This document shows positions 35,421-47,500 of a stretch of DNA of 64,000 bases, piece after piece (the first letter of the stretch is position 1; every line of letters begins with the position of its first letter). The position numbers and the translations under genes are program-made. The notes under the pieces are model-generated. The model worked only from the letters and a program-made list of their open reading frames with translations, was not told the DNA's origin and did not search any database. This DNA is from Symsagittifera roscoffensis (taxonomy: Eukaryota > Xenacoelomorpha > Acoela > Convolutidae). The DNA lies in the NCBI RefSeq assembly GCF_963678635.1, contig NC_087066.1, positions 16,103,949-16,167,948 of the forward strand. The letters run 5' to 3'.

Positions 35421-35804
35421 GATTCTGAATGACATTACCGTAGTCCTGGTGATTGGCATACTATGGCAACTTTGAGCTCTTAGATTTCAGTATGAGGTTT
35501 TGTTTTTGTTGTAGTCCTCAATTATCAAAAAAATCTCGAAAAATTACCAATGGTTATTACCTTTAATTTTTTTTCCCTTTTTTGCTTTAGTTTTTAAAAA
35601 TTGTTTGATTTTCGTTTTTTGTTTGCAGTGGAAAGGTTAAACTGATTTGTTTTTTTTTAAACAAGATCCACCCATGTTCTTGCAACATCCGAAGTACAGT
35701 CATCTATCTGGCTTAGTCGAAATCAAGTTGAAGCAGTTTTTAATGTTTTAGGTGATGTTTGGCTTGCAGCTGAAAATTATTTTGACCTGTTAAAAGATAA
35801 CTCG
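35421..35804. other. No supported gene
   Basis: Unique-looking sequence between the minisatellite and the LTR. An acceptor-like tttgtttgcag|tggaaagg at about 35,625 resembles gttttcag|tggaaaag at 45,205, so both may descend from one dispersed element. Confidence 0.3.
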
Positions 35805-36099
35805 TAATAAAATGTTCTAATAATCTAGGTAGGTATGTACAGTTGATGTACAAATAATTAAAAGAATAAAAGAAGTAAAATGAAAGGTGAATTTAAAACG
35901 TTCTAAACTAAATCTAGAACTAACACGCAGTGATCGACCGATGGTCGATTCATGCAAAGTGTTGACTGGTATCTAATCAAAACTGAAGGTCAAAATGATA
36001 ATCATAAAACAAATCACAACAACTCGAATCTCGTCGAAGCGGTGTGCTGAGTGACTCGTACCCTATAAAGAACTATCAATCCCTACTTCGTTTCTGTCA
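35805..36099 (-). repeat. 3' LTR of the Ty3/gypsy element (295 bp)
   Basis: On the minus strand it starts TGACAGAAACGAAG and ends TTTTATTA. Its partner is 41,995-42,259. This copy has 10 and 20 bases that the other lacks (near 35,933 and 36,012). Confidence 0.85.
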
Positions 36100-36793
36100 T
36101 GAGGGTAGGCATGAAATAAAATACCGGAAAAAAATTAAAAGTACAGTTAACTAAAACTAATTCTGTATACGCCCATTTCCTTGTCAGAAACGAAATTTAC
36201 AAACTGCGCCATAAACGAGTAATAGAACAGCAAGCAAAATGGAATCTACTAATGAAATCTACAATGAAACCAATGTACAACGGTGAATATACAGAATTTA
36301 CAGGCGTACAGTTGGTGAAATGAATAAAACACCACTAAATTACAAGATGTACATTTAACTTGTACAAAGCAATCTACACCAAACAAAAGTCAGTGAAAAT
36401 GAGGACTGTGAAGGTGAAAATATATTTTTAAAAAAATTGAAAAGTTTTGGCAGTTTTAATTAAATTTTGCATCAAAATCGTCTAGTCTATGTTTGAGTTC
36501 TGAGTCGATTGTAGATGATATATCACTGGATCCTTCTATATCCTCAACTGTGAGATCTGTTGTAGGTCGGGTTGAAGAGGAGGATCCGAATGAAGAATTT
36601 GCCAAAACGGTCTGGATCGGAGTGTGTCTGGCTCGTCCAGATGGGATGGATTTCTGTGAGGACCAAGATAGAGTAGTTTCGGCAACGAGCGTCTCTTTTG
36701 AAGGTACATCCGGGAGTGGCGTTAGGCAGTCCGAAGGCGAGATGACAGGGAAGATTGCCCTCGGGGAAGTTGGTTGGTCCTCCTCTTATGTTA
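36100..36793. other. 3' internal region of the Ty3/gypsy element
   Basis: Between the end of the Pol tail frame and the 3' LTR. I see no gene and no obvious polypurine tract next to the LTR. Confidence 0.4.
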
Positions 36794-37410
36794 TTACTTC
36801 ACTGGTCGGGTCTTCTTTTTCGAGAACGATGTCAATATATCTTCGTTTGCCAAAGAATTTAGGGGTTCCACGTTTCTACGAGGTCTAGACGAACTTGGTT
36901 GGTGTCCCACTGGAGAAAGTTCTTCAGGAGTAGTGTCTAACAGAATCGGGTTCTTTTCTGAGCCCTCTCTCGTCGTTGCATCGGGCACGTCCATGACTGC
37001 GGGGTGTTCTTCGAATCCAGGGTAGTTAGGTGTCGTTGCGTTAGTATGATTGTCACCTGTAATGCTTAATTCATGGTTAGATCCCGAATCGGCTTGTTGG
37101 CTTAGCGGTAAACTAATATTCGACATATCGTCGAAGTAGTCGTCTATTGTTCCATCCCAACAGTTTAAGTTCAAAGATGACGAGGAGCCTGAGGTGTTTC
37201 GCGATAGATCGTTTGCAGCTGTTGTGTCTGTCGTTGGCGCGGAAAATTGTACAGGCATATCCACCCTTGAAATGCCCTGCCCTAACTGGGTTTCAACTCT
37301 CCCAATACTCTTCTTCGCTGGAGATAGTTTCCTCTTTCCTGCCAAACTCGAAGGTAAGGTTAGGTTTTGCCCAAAGGGTGACTGGTTCACGACAATTTTC
37401 TTAGGACCGG
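36794..37410 (-). CDS. C-terminal Pol tail of the Ty3/gypsy element
   Basis: A 198-codon open frame rich in Ser, Pro, Asn and Asp: SLAGKRKLSPAKKSIGRVET near the start, WDGTIDDYFDDMSNISLPL in the middle and, at the end, PRRNVEPLNSLANE with a Lys-rich finish (SFSKKKTRPVK). It follows the integrase in the same strand with no other gene between, as the variable C-terminal tail of Pol does in this group. No domain recognised. The plus-strand frames over it are its shadows. Confidence 0.55.
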
Positions 37411-37689
37411 GGAGTAATTTTCCTTCGAAAGCTCAATTCGATTTCCGTAAAATGTGGCCATTATCAAGCGTTACTGTGTGATCGGATGAGTCCAAAGAAT
37501 AGTTTTCTTCATCGGCCTGATGCCTTTGTCCGGTTTGTCTGCTTCCGATACAGGAGTAATTGGGTTTGCGAGAACTAGCGGCTGGTTGTTTTCAGAAACA
37601 GATTGTGTCTCCATGTTGGCGTCCAGATAGCCGTCATCCGCCCCGTCATGTAATTCCGAATTTCTAGCCCGGTGGTCAGATAAGATAGA

Positions 37690-38660
37690 CTTTCGTTAAT
37701 CTAAACGGTTATCAAGGGAAATCACTTCTGGTGCTCCTCATCTGGTGTAAGCCGTTCTATTAAAATTTTTCTCGAAACGAGTACAACCGATTGAAAATTG
37801 TTTTGTTATTCTGAGGTTCCAAATAATTTTTTTTTACCGACGAATTTAAAGAAGGTTTTGGTGAATCGAATGACATGGCTAATAACTTAGATTATACAGT
37901 ATATAAAAGTCATTCCACCAGCCCATTAGATCTATGGTTACCGACTCTACAGTAAAAGGTTTCGATGTTGTATTTTTCACAAAAAAAATTAAAATCGTGC
38001 GATAAGAAACACGATCCATGGTCGACTCTAGTCTTCCATGGAAATCCGTAGAGGTGACAATAATCGGTTAAAAATCTGCTAACAGAGTTTGATGTGGTAT
38101 TGTTGACCTTCGCCGATATAAACTTTGTAAAACGGTAGATGCACAGAAGAATATGTTTGTTTTTGTTCCCAAAACGTGTCCAAAGATCCTGCGAAATCCA
38201 GGTTTATTTCCTCGTTCGCGAATGACAATGTGGGGAGTTTTGTAGTATGTTCACTAACAAGTAAAACTCTTACGGCTTTTCAGGCATTGATTGCAAAACA
38301 TCACGTGATGTTATATCTCTCGGTAGATATGGGGCCACTAGAAATATTTCGCTAAAAACTTCATCCCGATTTGGCCTGGATGAGTCTCGTGTAGCATTGA
38401 GCTGAATGTTTTCCTAATGGTTTCAGGTACGATTAACTTATTATCCAAGAAAAATAGATCGTCTTTCACGTGAGGGTCTTTTTCGTAATTCTTCACGTAG
38501 CTTCCATTAATGCCCATTGGTCGTCCGGTTTTTATAGTGTCGATTAAGTCCCAAATTGCTCTGTCCTCTCTCGTCATCGTCTGGAGTAGTTTCTTTGAAC
38601 AGTGCACTACGATAAAGAAAAGAGAGTTGCGTAGTCTCAAGTCAGTTTTAAATCTTTTTG
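37690..38660 (-). pseudogene. Integrase of the Ty3/gypsy element
   Basis: The zinc-binding N-terminal domain is visible: SSMLHETHPGQIGMKFLAK at 38,420-38,345, then WPHIYREI and CNQCLK at about 38,290, the H-H-C-C finger. Upstream lies a typical RNase H to integrase linker (EDRAIWDLIDTIKTGRPMG). Further along, 38,100-37,900 carries core-like pieces (a region with NGLVE near 37,900), but stops interrupt it. The integrase would insert element cDNA; this copy is inactive. Confidence 0.65.
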
Positions 38661-38861
38661 GGAGATTTACGTGATCGTCCGAGAAGTAGTCGTTTTTGAG
38701 TTTTTAGTGATATGTTGTGTTCTTCTGGATTAATAACTAATGGGCCGATAATTTCGTCCATACGTTTTGTCACAAAAAGTTTCTTGTTCTGGGGATTTAA
38801 GTGATTGTATTTGATGATAAGTTGTGAAAAGACCTTGTCCGAGAAAGTAATGCTTCTATAA

Positions 38862-39721
38862 TTAAATTAGAATTGTCAAGAGGTAAGCACTTTGAAGAAT
38901 AATTTTCTGATCGGATATGTGAATTATTGACTGAGCAATACAAGATATGATTTTCATAGCGACCGACGGTCTAGCTACAGAAACTACATTTACACGGTTA
39001 AAGCGATCTCTGTTAGATAAAATTTTCTGAATTTTGTCGATTGAAGCGGCTACAAACTTTTCGTCAGAAGGTGGGAGGGCATCTCCCGGAGGTAATCTAG
39101 ATAAAAATTTGATAAAACCCATGTACTTGCCTGGTATAAGAGAAACCTTATAGTTAAAAGTTAACAGTCTGTTAACCCAGCGGGTAAGTCGGCTATGTAT
39201 AGTTTTATTACTATGGTTTGCTGATGGAGCCGAAAGTAGGGCTTTTTGGTCCGTTACGATTTCGACTTCTGCCTCGTGAAAATAATTTCTAAAATGTTCT
39301 GAGGCCCACACTACGCCCAGCAGTTCAAGTTTGTTCGTGGAATATTTCAATTCATGGTTGTTTAGAAATCTTGAGCAAATTCCATCGTTTTCCACTATAC
39401 CCCTTGGAATTGTTCTAAAGTTGCGTCCTGGCCACTATGAGAAGCGTCGGTTTTTAATCTGGTTTTTTTTTCGTTTATATCGAAATGGCTCTTTTCCGTA
39501 ATAATTACAATTTCTGTTTTCAGTTTTTCAAAGACTAACAAATGGTTATTATCCCATTTCTCAACTGATTTTTTGTTTAAAAGGGGACTACGTGAAGAGC
39601 TTAAAGTCGATAATTTCGCAACGATTTTTACATACTGGTTTATGGAGCCGAAGGAAGATCGCAGTTCCGAAATGATCTTGGGGATTGGAAGTTTCTTGAT
39701 AGCGTCTGCTTTACCGACCAA
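38862..39721 (-). pseudogene. RT connection and RNase H of the Ty3/gypsy element
   Basis: 39,721-39,395 reads KKLPIPKIISELRSSFGSIN and then RLKTDASHSGQDATLEQ, the RT thumb to RNase H junction with the first RNase H Asp. 39,395-38,862 continues in another frame with LKYSTNKLELLGVVWASEHF (the family's E-region) and VEIVTDQKALL (the TDxxAL motif), followed by RLTRWVNRLLTFNY. RNase H removes RNA from the RNA-DNA hybrid. One frame change at 39,395-39,400 splits the domain. Confidence 0.75.
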
Positions 39722-40790
39722 CAGTCTTACTCCATCTCCCGAGATTTCAAAAAGTTAGTCATTCTATTTCTGACTATTTCCCTGTGCCCAACGCCATATT
39801 GTTCTCGTCCAGAATTATTAGAACTTTCATTACAATTGCTTTTTGTTCCCCTAGAGATTCCTTTGATGCCACCAGGATATCGTCTTTACAACAATTTGTG
39901 AACGGTAGGGTCTTTAAAAGTGAGTCCGTGGCCCGTTGAAGTTCGTTGGGCATATCCTTCAGTCCCTAAAATCCGGTGAAAAATGTATACTTCCCCGTTG
40001 TTTCGCCGCCGATATTTTTGAAGATAAACTGCTTACTCGTTTTTTCGCACAATTTGAGTTGGCTATACGCTTTTTTCAGATCCAAGTTGCAAAACCAAAC
40101 TTGCCGAGCGGAATTTTCTGAGAATTGATGGCCACATTATCTCTGAGTCCATAGATGTTTGGCATTTGGTATTTGTTTTTAAAATCTGTTCATATAGCAA
40201 TTTGAAATCTAATGCCAATTTAATCGAGCCTCCTTCATCCTGGTTATATCAATCGGGCTAATAAAACACGTCACACTTTTCAAGTTTTCTGATGTGACAC
40301 TCGGTCTCCATTTTTCTTAATTGTTCATTAACTCCCGCTAGTAAATGTAGCGGAACTCTTCTCCCTCGTGCCTGAACACGTTTAAACGGGGAATGGAAGT
40401 GTGTAACCTTGCGATTGTTAGGAAATTTCTCCACCTGTGTAAGTAACTTATTAAACTTATTAAAAATTTTATCGGTTGGTAAGTAAGGTTTGTTCCACTT
40501 ACTCTTGGATGGTGGTTGACTAACTGAGCAAATTGGTCGGGTACATTTCTTCTGCTTCCATCGATACCTAAGTATGGTAGGCTATCGATCCCCAGAATAT
40601 TGCGTTCGTGTCCACCTGTGATAAAGAACGGCGTTTCTTCACTAATCCACCCATTGGATTGCGTCCTGGTAATAATCTTTCCCAGGATGTTGGCCTTGTC
40701 GTCGGTGAAGCCACAAAACAGGTCTCTAATCTTCTTCTCCACGGGATAAATTTTAAGGCTGGGATATCTTAGCTTAAATTCGTACAATCA
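39722..40790 (-). pseudogene. Protease and reverse transcriptase of the Ty3/gypsy element
   Basis: 40,787-40,338 reads PFFITGGHERNILGIDSLPY, the end of an aspartic protease (the ILG motif before the RT). The RT palm is spread over several frames. GSIKLALDFKLL lies near 40,220, and CKDDILVASKE at 39,890-39,860 is the YxDD box with Cys-Lys in the first two positions. The catalytic aspartates (39,879-39,884) remain. Stops and frame changes prevent a full RT. Confidence 0.65.
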
Positions 40791-40905
40791 TTTCCCATAA
40801 TAATCCTATCTTTAAAAGTTTCTTGGTTTCGAGTCCGTTTTTGCCGTAAATTGTTCTAACACTCAACACTGAGAAATCGTCATCATCACTCTGTCCATTT
40901 TCGTT

Positions 40906-41995
40906 TCAGGCGTTTATCACTCCACACGTTTCTTGATTTTCGCTCCACGAACTTTCAGGCGGGACGTATATACAATTCTCGGTATTTACATGATTATCAG
41001 TTACAGTCTTGACAGACGTTCGTTTGTTACGGGATTGACACAAAATAGCAAAATGTCCTTTGTAATTACAATTTTTACACATTGCCTCCTTCGCTGGGCA
41101 TACCTTCAGATGTTCTTTCGTAAATGAATTCCTACATTTCATGCACGCGTTGCTTCTTTCTATGTTGAGGCTCGGTTCTTTCTTGATCTGGTTATTTGAA
41201 TTAAAAGATTTGAAAGTCGGCCCGTTGGTCAAGGATCTCACCATATTAATGAATTTTCGTTGGTTAAAATAGCTTTTTTTGTTAATCAAGGCCTGATTAA
41301 GCGCTTCCGACGGTCTTATCGAGGCTGAAAGGAGTTTCCGTTGAGTTTCCGTATTCTTCATATAGCAGATGAAGATATCTCTTATCCATTCGGCTTCGTC
41401 GGTCTCTCTTATGTTGCATGTATTCGCCAAGTCTACCAGTGCTCCCCAAGTTTGTTCGAATGATTCTCGATCCTTTTGCTTACGGTTTAACAGTTTGTAC
41501 CTCTCGAACGTTGTATTAGTAAATTTATTAAATGCCTGGTCAAGTAGGGACCAGAACTCCGTGAATGAGATTGCTAAAAGTTTTACCCGAGGGTTCTTTT
41601 TGGCAAATACTCTTTTTCCTTCGCTGCCTAGTGCGCAATACAAAATCGAGGAGAGTTTTTTGTCGGCTTCAGCCCGTCTCATCGCATTGAATTTTTTCTT
41701 TTCTTCGTTTATCCGCTTTTCTTCGGCGGCTTCGTATGGTTTCACCGAGTTTTTGTTCATCATTTCTCTACTGGCTCTGCCTGTGTCCAACTCGCTTCCT
41801 GTGGTTTGCTCCAAGATAGGAATTTGCCTTCCTGGTACCTCCGGTCCGTTGAGACTATCTATGTCCAAGTTTTCTTGCAATTATCGCCAATTCGAATTGG
41901 TCGCTCCACTGGGTCCAGGAATGTGGTGGCTCTAAAGTGTGATTCGGCCAGAATGAGGGGATTCCACGCACGTTCGATTCATTTGACTGCGCCAT
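40906..41995 (-). pseudogene. Gag of the Ty3/gypsy element
   Basis: The frame begins at ATG 41,995-41,993 (MAQSNESNVRGIPSFW), which overlaps the last LTR base and the primer-binding site. It reads PPHSWTQWSDQFELAIIARK, then changes frame by one base in an A4 run near 41,868. It then continues for 324 codons through a capsid region (KKLSSILYCALGSEGKRVF, SFEQTWGALVDLANTCN) to two zinc-binding motifs (CMKCRNSF...CPAKE and CKNCNYKGHFAILC). This is a standard gypsy-type Gag. Apart from the frame change it is intact. Confidence 0.85.
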
Positions 41996-42259
41996 AATAA
42001 AATGATATAATAATCTAGGTAGGCATCTACAGTTAATATACAAATACTTAAAAGAATAGAAGAAGTAAAATGAAGTGTGAATGTAAAACGTTCTAAACTA
42101 AATCTAGAACTAACACGCAGATGGTCGATTCATGCAAAGTGTTGTCTGGTATCTAATCAATACTGAAGGTCAAAAGGATAATCATAAAACAAATCGAAGC
42201 GGTGTGCTGAGTGACTCGTACCCTATAAAGAACTATCAATCCCTACTTCGTTTCTGTCA
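41995..42259 (-). repeat. 5' LTR of the Ty3/gypsy element (265 bp)
   Basis: Partner of 35,805-36,099. It carries the promoter and 5' untranslated start of the element in minus-strand sense. It lacks 10- and 20-base segments present in the other LTR. Confidence 0.85.
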
Positions 42260-42344
42260 ACAAGTTACAGTAACGCAAGTTACTCCACAGTCGTTCCTGT
42301 CCTGTGTTACAGTAAAAGTCATGAGAACATGTATGTTCATTCAG

Positions 42345-42550
42345 TGATTGAGGCCGGGCCCTGTATCATCTGGGCTCCCAGTTCGGGAACAACCAGTAAC
42401 TCGATGTCGGCTTTAATCGAATCTATTTTTAAGTTGCTAGCCAAATCATCCATCGGCGACCAACCTGTGCTCATTCGCTCGCTGTATGTCTCCAAGGTCC
42501 TGCGCCACACCTCACTCCTAATGACATGTGTATGCTTGCGTGCCTCCTAT
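42345..42550 (-). pseudogene. Unrecognised ORF fragment, interrupted by a tandem duplication
   Basis: The minus strand reads SEVWRRTLETYSERMSTGWS and then MDDLASNLKIDSIKADIELL, ending PASITE before TGA at 42,347-42,345. Upstream, in the duplicated block, a frame has PVEEQALISSFKAQGQVDTS and LELIRICDPKISCV. These pieces look like one helical protein, but I recognise no family. Confidence 0.3.
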
Positions 42551-43319
42551 ACAAGCATACACAACTAATCTTGGGGTCGCATATGCGTATGAGCTCGAGA
42601 GACGTATCTACTTGCCCTTGCGCTTTGAATGATGATATAAGTGCCTGCTCTTCAACTGGGATTGGACGATGGAACCGGGATTGCATCTGTTCTCGTTCCA
42701 TTGAAGTTACATATTGTCTTCTGTCTGCTGGTTTGTTTTGACAATTGGTTTTATTCAATATTTGGTTTTGATCAAAAATGGGGCTCGCCTACTGGTTTTT
42801 TGAATTATTCGTTCGATCGTTCAAAAAACTCTTTGATACACACTCGCTGCCTAGGCACTTCTGTCGTGTAATTGATCCGAGAGTTTGTTTCGGCATTACC
42901 CTGAAACGTTTCAACTGAAACGTTTCCCATTGCGGCCCATAACGTTTCCCATTGCGTGCCTCCTATACAAGCATACACAACTAATCTTGGGGTCGCATAT
43001 GCGTATGAGCTCGAGAGACGTATCTACTTGCCCTTGCGCTTTGAATGATGATATAAGTGCCTGCTCTTCAACTGGGATTGGACGATGGAACCGGGATTGC
43101 ATCTGTTCTCGTTCCATTGAAGTTACATATTGTCTTCTGTCTGCTGGTTTGTTTTGACAATTGGTTTTATTCAATATTTGGTTTTGATCAAAAATGGGGC
43201 TCGCCTACTGGTTTTTTGAATTATTCGTTCGATCGTTCAAAAAACTCTTTGATACACACTCGCTGCCTAGGCACTTCTGTCGTGTAATTGATCCGAGAGT
43301 TTGTTTCGGCATTACCCTG
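42541..43319. repeat. Near-identical tandem duplication of about 362 bp
   Basis: 42,541-42,901 and 42,957-43,319 are the same sequence as far as I can follow, from gcctcctatacaagcatac to ggcattaccctg. They are separated by 55 bases built from aacgtttcccattgcg-type repeats. The absence of visible differences means a very recent duplication, gene conversion or an assembly artefact. Confidence 0.9.
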
Positions 43320-43599
43320 CTAGTTGTCCGTTTGGCCACAACTGAAGCAGCTACCGTTAGCATCAAATAGTGACCGGGGCCTGTTGTTTGAACCTTGTCT
43401 GTGGTTTGAACCTTACTGAAGTTAGAAACCTGCTCATCATGGCCATAATAAATTGCGTTTGAGCCAGGAAAATATTCTGGGCACCAACCAGTTGATAGTT
43501 TTTCTGGTCTGCACTTGTCTGAAGCAGCCTCGAACTAGAACCTGTTTGGTGCCCATTGCAGGTTTGCCCATAACAACTTTTGTTAGTCATTAGCCTGAT

Positions 43600-44031
43600 C
43601 AAGGTCAATTACGTCTTCCAATACCCCAAAAAACTGAACGTTTCCCATTTTTAGCTCGAGCTGCCTTACCGGCCAGCTCTAGGACCAGTTCTTGGCTTAC
43701 CGGCTGATTGAAGTTTGTTTGAAGTTCTAATAAAAGCAGTTTCTGGAGCTCAATATCAAGCACACCGTCGTTGATCTTGATCTGTTCATGTCATCTCTCC
43801 TTTGAGCATCCATGTTCTGTTTCGCCACAACACCTAAGGGTCTCATTCGACCGAAAAACTCTCAATGGTTTTCATTTTCTCCTTAAATGAGGTTCTTAGC
43901 TCTCCGCTGGCTGTTTTTTGGGTCCGGAAAGGCATTGTATTCGGATCCAGATAACTCATCGTCATGGCAACGTTGTTTACGGGAAATTGTATATTTTTTA
44001 CGATACTGGTCCGGCACACCAGTGATTTCAT
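43600..44031 (-). pseudogene. Unrecognised decayed ORF pieces
   Basis: Minus-strand pieces without a start codon. 43,800-43,600 reads GVLDIELQKLLLLELQTNFN and SQELVLELAGKAARAKNGK; 44,031-43,843 and 43,850-43,780 carry others (NMDAQRRDDMNRS). Protein-like and helical, but broken. No family recognised. Confidence 0.25.
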
Positions 44032-44196
44032 CTGACATCAAATAGTCGAACATGTTGGCATTAAATTTCTGGCCTGCACATTGTCCGATCAGTTGACCCT
44101 AGTAAAAAGTTTCCTTCAATCGGCTCAAATTTTTTTTGTTATTCAGGATTTGCTTACAATTATCAATCGCCCCACATGCATTGACTTTCAGTTGAA

Positions 44197-44225
44197 ACGT
44201 TTTTTTGGCAACCCCTATGCCAAAA
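44197..44225. repeat. Short inverted repeat (hairpin)
   Basis: ttttttggca and tgccaaaaaa form a 10 bp stem around a 7-base loop. Just outside, gttgaaacg and gcggtttcaag extend the complementarity partly. Confidence 0.8.
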
Positions 44226-44247
44226 AAGCGGTTTCAAGTGAAAAACA

Positions 44248-44511
44248 GTGCTTGTAGGCCGATTGATTGAAATAATTAAAAAAATAATAATTTTGAGATC
44301 GAGTCTGAAAACAAGAAAAAATTTTGAAGAACAGCTTCAACCAAAAATACCGAAACTTGAAAGCATAAAATTAGACGAAAAAACGGGAAACAATTCAAAC
44401 TGGTTACCGCGGAAATCAGCGAGTTATGGCAATAATTATATTTACACAGGAAAGAAATTGACTAGATTAAACCAAAACCTTTTCGATAAATTAACAGTCG
44501 AACAAAAATAA
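44248..44511 (+). CDS. Hypothetical Lys-rich ORF (87 codons)
   Basis: Open on the plus strand, ending before TAA at 44,509-44,511: SLKTRKNFEEQLQPKIPKLE, then LDEKTGNNSNWLPRKSASYG and YTGKKLTRLNQNLFDKLTVE. The second half is low in hydrophobic residues and charged. The part after about residue 18 reads like real protein, perhaps an exon. No family recognised. Confidence 0.3.
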   Translation: MLVGRLIEIIKKIIILRSSLKTRKNFEEQLQPKIPKLESIKLDEKTGNNSNWLPRKSASYGNNYIYTGKKLTRLNQNLFDKLTVEQK

Positions 44512-44519
44512 AATCTACA

Positions 44520-47500
44520 AGTTTTTGGTTGAGTTCTAGAATATCAAATTTGACCAATTGTACAAACAACAACGGACGATAAAACGTTCAGACGATTATC
44601 AAATCTTTGAATTTCTAGTTTCTTGTCAAAAAAGACTTCAAAAAATTTCTGAAAACTATCGAAATTTCTCGACCTCTTTTAATTACTAAAAAAATCACTT
44701 TGCGTGGTACGTGGTTTTGATAACTAATTAGTTTGATGACCAATCATCCGAAATATATTTGCTTTGCCTTTCAAAATTAGTTGGAAGTAAGCCTTGATTA
44801 AAGTGAGTTTCTTATTAGTTAAAATACATCGAGAATTTTAATAAATTTCAGAAAACTTTTGAACTTGTTTCTTACAAGTCCTGTACAGTTTCATATATTC
44901 AAATAGTAGTTTGAAGGTTTTAGCAACCGTTATTGTTTGTATACTTTGTAAACTTTGTTTTCCTAAATCTCAGCCAAAACTTTTGAGCTTTTGTTTTTGT
45001 TGGTTTTTTTTTTATAGAAAATTTTGAAAAACTCTTCTCTTTTTTTGTCCTAAATGAATGACAACTGTCATTTGTTTTTTTTTTAAAAATACCATGGTTT
45101 CCACAATACTCATTTTCAATTTTTCCAAATTTCTCTCCTATTTATTGCTTTTAATTTTGGCTAACTTCGATTTAAACTGTTTCTATTTTTTTTGATGTTT
45201 TCAGTGGAAAAGTTTAATGATAAGTCAAGACTGTCTTTTTTAAAAAAAACTTATCCAATTGATCCCCCGGATCTTGTTTCATGTAACAAAAAATGTCTGC
45301 ACGCAGCTTTCAAATCAAAAAAGTACTGTTATTCTCGGCTTTTCAAGTTCTTACATGTTTTGACAAAAAACTTCAGACTTTTTGGTTTTCCAGCTACAAA
45401 TTCTTGATGAGGTCAAGATCCGATTGTTTATTTTCCTCCCGTTGTTTGTTATACCTGAATTCTTGTCTTATAGGAAAGTTATTAGGTTGACATCCACTAA
45501 TGTGAAAACCTTGCTTTAGATGATTTTTTTCAATTCAAAAATATCCAATTAATTTAAGTAAATTAGTTTTGTACAGATTATTGTTACTAAGCTGAGCAAA
45601 AAAAGCAGAGTCATTGACCAATCGTGTCATAATGAATCCATAAAAATCTTAGAAAATGCTTCAGGAAACAACTGGCTCGAACAATTATATAACTCCATAA
45701 GCAACAACCCATGTCTAAGCTCTGTTGAGACCAATTTCGTTCTTGCAGTCAAATTGTAATGATAACCCTAAATCATTGAAAGAGTTGATAGAGAGCTAAG
45801 GAACCGATTCTTCTCAGCACGCTTAGACAATATTAAATTTAGTGCATAGATTCGGTAACCCAAAGCAAGTGGTGTCAATGTTCATCTGTGAACTAAAAAA
45901 AACTGAAAAAATGTTTAAATACGCAGTCTTTTTACGGAAAATAGTTTACAACTTCGAAACTAACGGCTACGCAGCTGAATTTATTTCTTGTAACTTGAAC
46001 CAAATACCTCGCTCAACCTCCATTACGCTACACACAAAGACTTTACGTAGTCACTGAATGACTACTCGCAAGCATGCGAGAACCTGGACACATAATCATT
46101 GACTTCAAATAAAGCAGGCAGAACTTATCAAGGAACAACCGGCCTAGTCAATATTCTTTATAGTCGAGGCAATGCTACTGTTCTGGAAAAAACTACTGTT
46201 CTGGAAATAAAACTACGTCAAGTCTGTTACTTTTCATTACCCATAGCAGGAGTTATTTTGGTACCTTCCACACTACCCGCTGATTAATCCAAACATGCCA
46301 GAGAAGGTAAGTATTACGCTCAACAAAAGCTTCTCGTCGATTTTTTTTTCGTGAAATCAAACTAGACCCTTTAAACAACAAGTTGTGACTTCTAATACGA
46401 ATCCGGCAGACACCCATAAACGTAAATGAGGATATTGAGGACATGTTCCTGCATTTAGATATCAAAGGGGTGATCAAATTGCGCTTTGCATCTTTGGCTC
46501 ACCAAAATTGGTTTAGAGCAAAACCAATACACCTGATTTGTTTTTAGTTCAAAACGCTCTTCATCCCTTTACCTTTCACCCTACTAATTTTGCCTTTCAC
46601 CGAAGAGCTTCCAACTACTGCGTATCCAAGCCGAATATTCCTCAACTGTTGCATGATAGCTTCTACATGGACAGATTTGTCCATTCCATTGGCACAAGAA
46701 ATGAAACAAAAGACACTACCACACAACTAAACCGTCGGAAAGACATTGAAATTTCAATCTTACCAAGCTCTTATTTAGCTTTTGTATTTGGTTGTTGGAG
46801 GTGTACTCCATTTTTGGAGGTGCAATCTCTACTGATGCTAAGGTGCATCAGGTTTTGGGCCTCATTGGATCATAACTGACGATACGATATTCATTCAACT
46901 AATTATCAAGGTAAATTCAAACCTCACGTCAGCACTTCGCTCTGCGCAAGCAAGAGTTTCCAAACGCCGTTTGGCCTTAAAAATAAGAAAGTCGAAAAAT
47001 TAGTCAATCAATACAAACAAGGCCACGTGAGGCTACCGCGTTTACTTGGACTGCAACTCTGGCAACTTGTACTGCGGGCACTTCCGGCATTTTCGCTGGA
47101 TCTTTGATCCGCATAATAGAGGTAGTAAGTTCGCTGAAGCGAGAAAGCAATCCAAAACTGGAATTACATGACCTACTGGTGCACAGCTCACTAAAGTTGC
47201 TACTGATGAATTGCAATTTATTCCAATTCCACTCTTTATTAGATAGATAGCACAATGGTTTTGTCCTGGAAGTATCGCCTGGTAAACTCAAAACTTACTG
47301 CGCTATTACAGTCGGTGAGATACTTCCTTTATGCGAAGCTGATTAATGAAAACACATGCATGGGAAAATCAGCCCAGCAGACAGCGAAACATGGCGATTC
47401 GACGAGGAAGGCAAACAATTTAATGCAGCAAATTTTGGCAACTCGACTTCTCGCTGAACACATTGCTCTAGGTTTTCATACTTGCATGGTCATGAACGTG

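Larger units (their letters stand above)
35805..42259 (-). mobile_element. Ty3/gypsy LTR retrotransposon, about 6.45 kb
   Basis: Two matching LTRs enclose gag and pol read on the minus strand. By my count the LTRs differ at about 15 positions plus gaps of 10 and 20 bases, so the insertion is moderately old. A primer-binding-site-like TGGCGCAGTC directly follows the 5' LTR. I see no target-site duplication: actcg precedes the left LTR and acaag follows the right one. Gag has a single frame change; pol has several. Confidence 0.88.

Noticed and set aside
36493-37481. Plus-strand frames across the Pol tail of the Ty3/gypsy element
   Set aside because: They are shadows of the 198-codon minus-strand frame, which fits the element order.
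43639-43700. Resemblance to histone H2A (ELVLELAGKAARAKNGK)
   Set aside because: Only about 15 residues resemble H2A, the upstream part does not, and part of the string (aatgggaaacgtt) belongs to a local repeat seen at 42,910-42,956.
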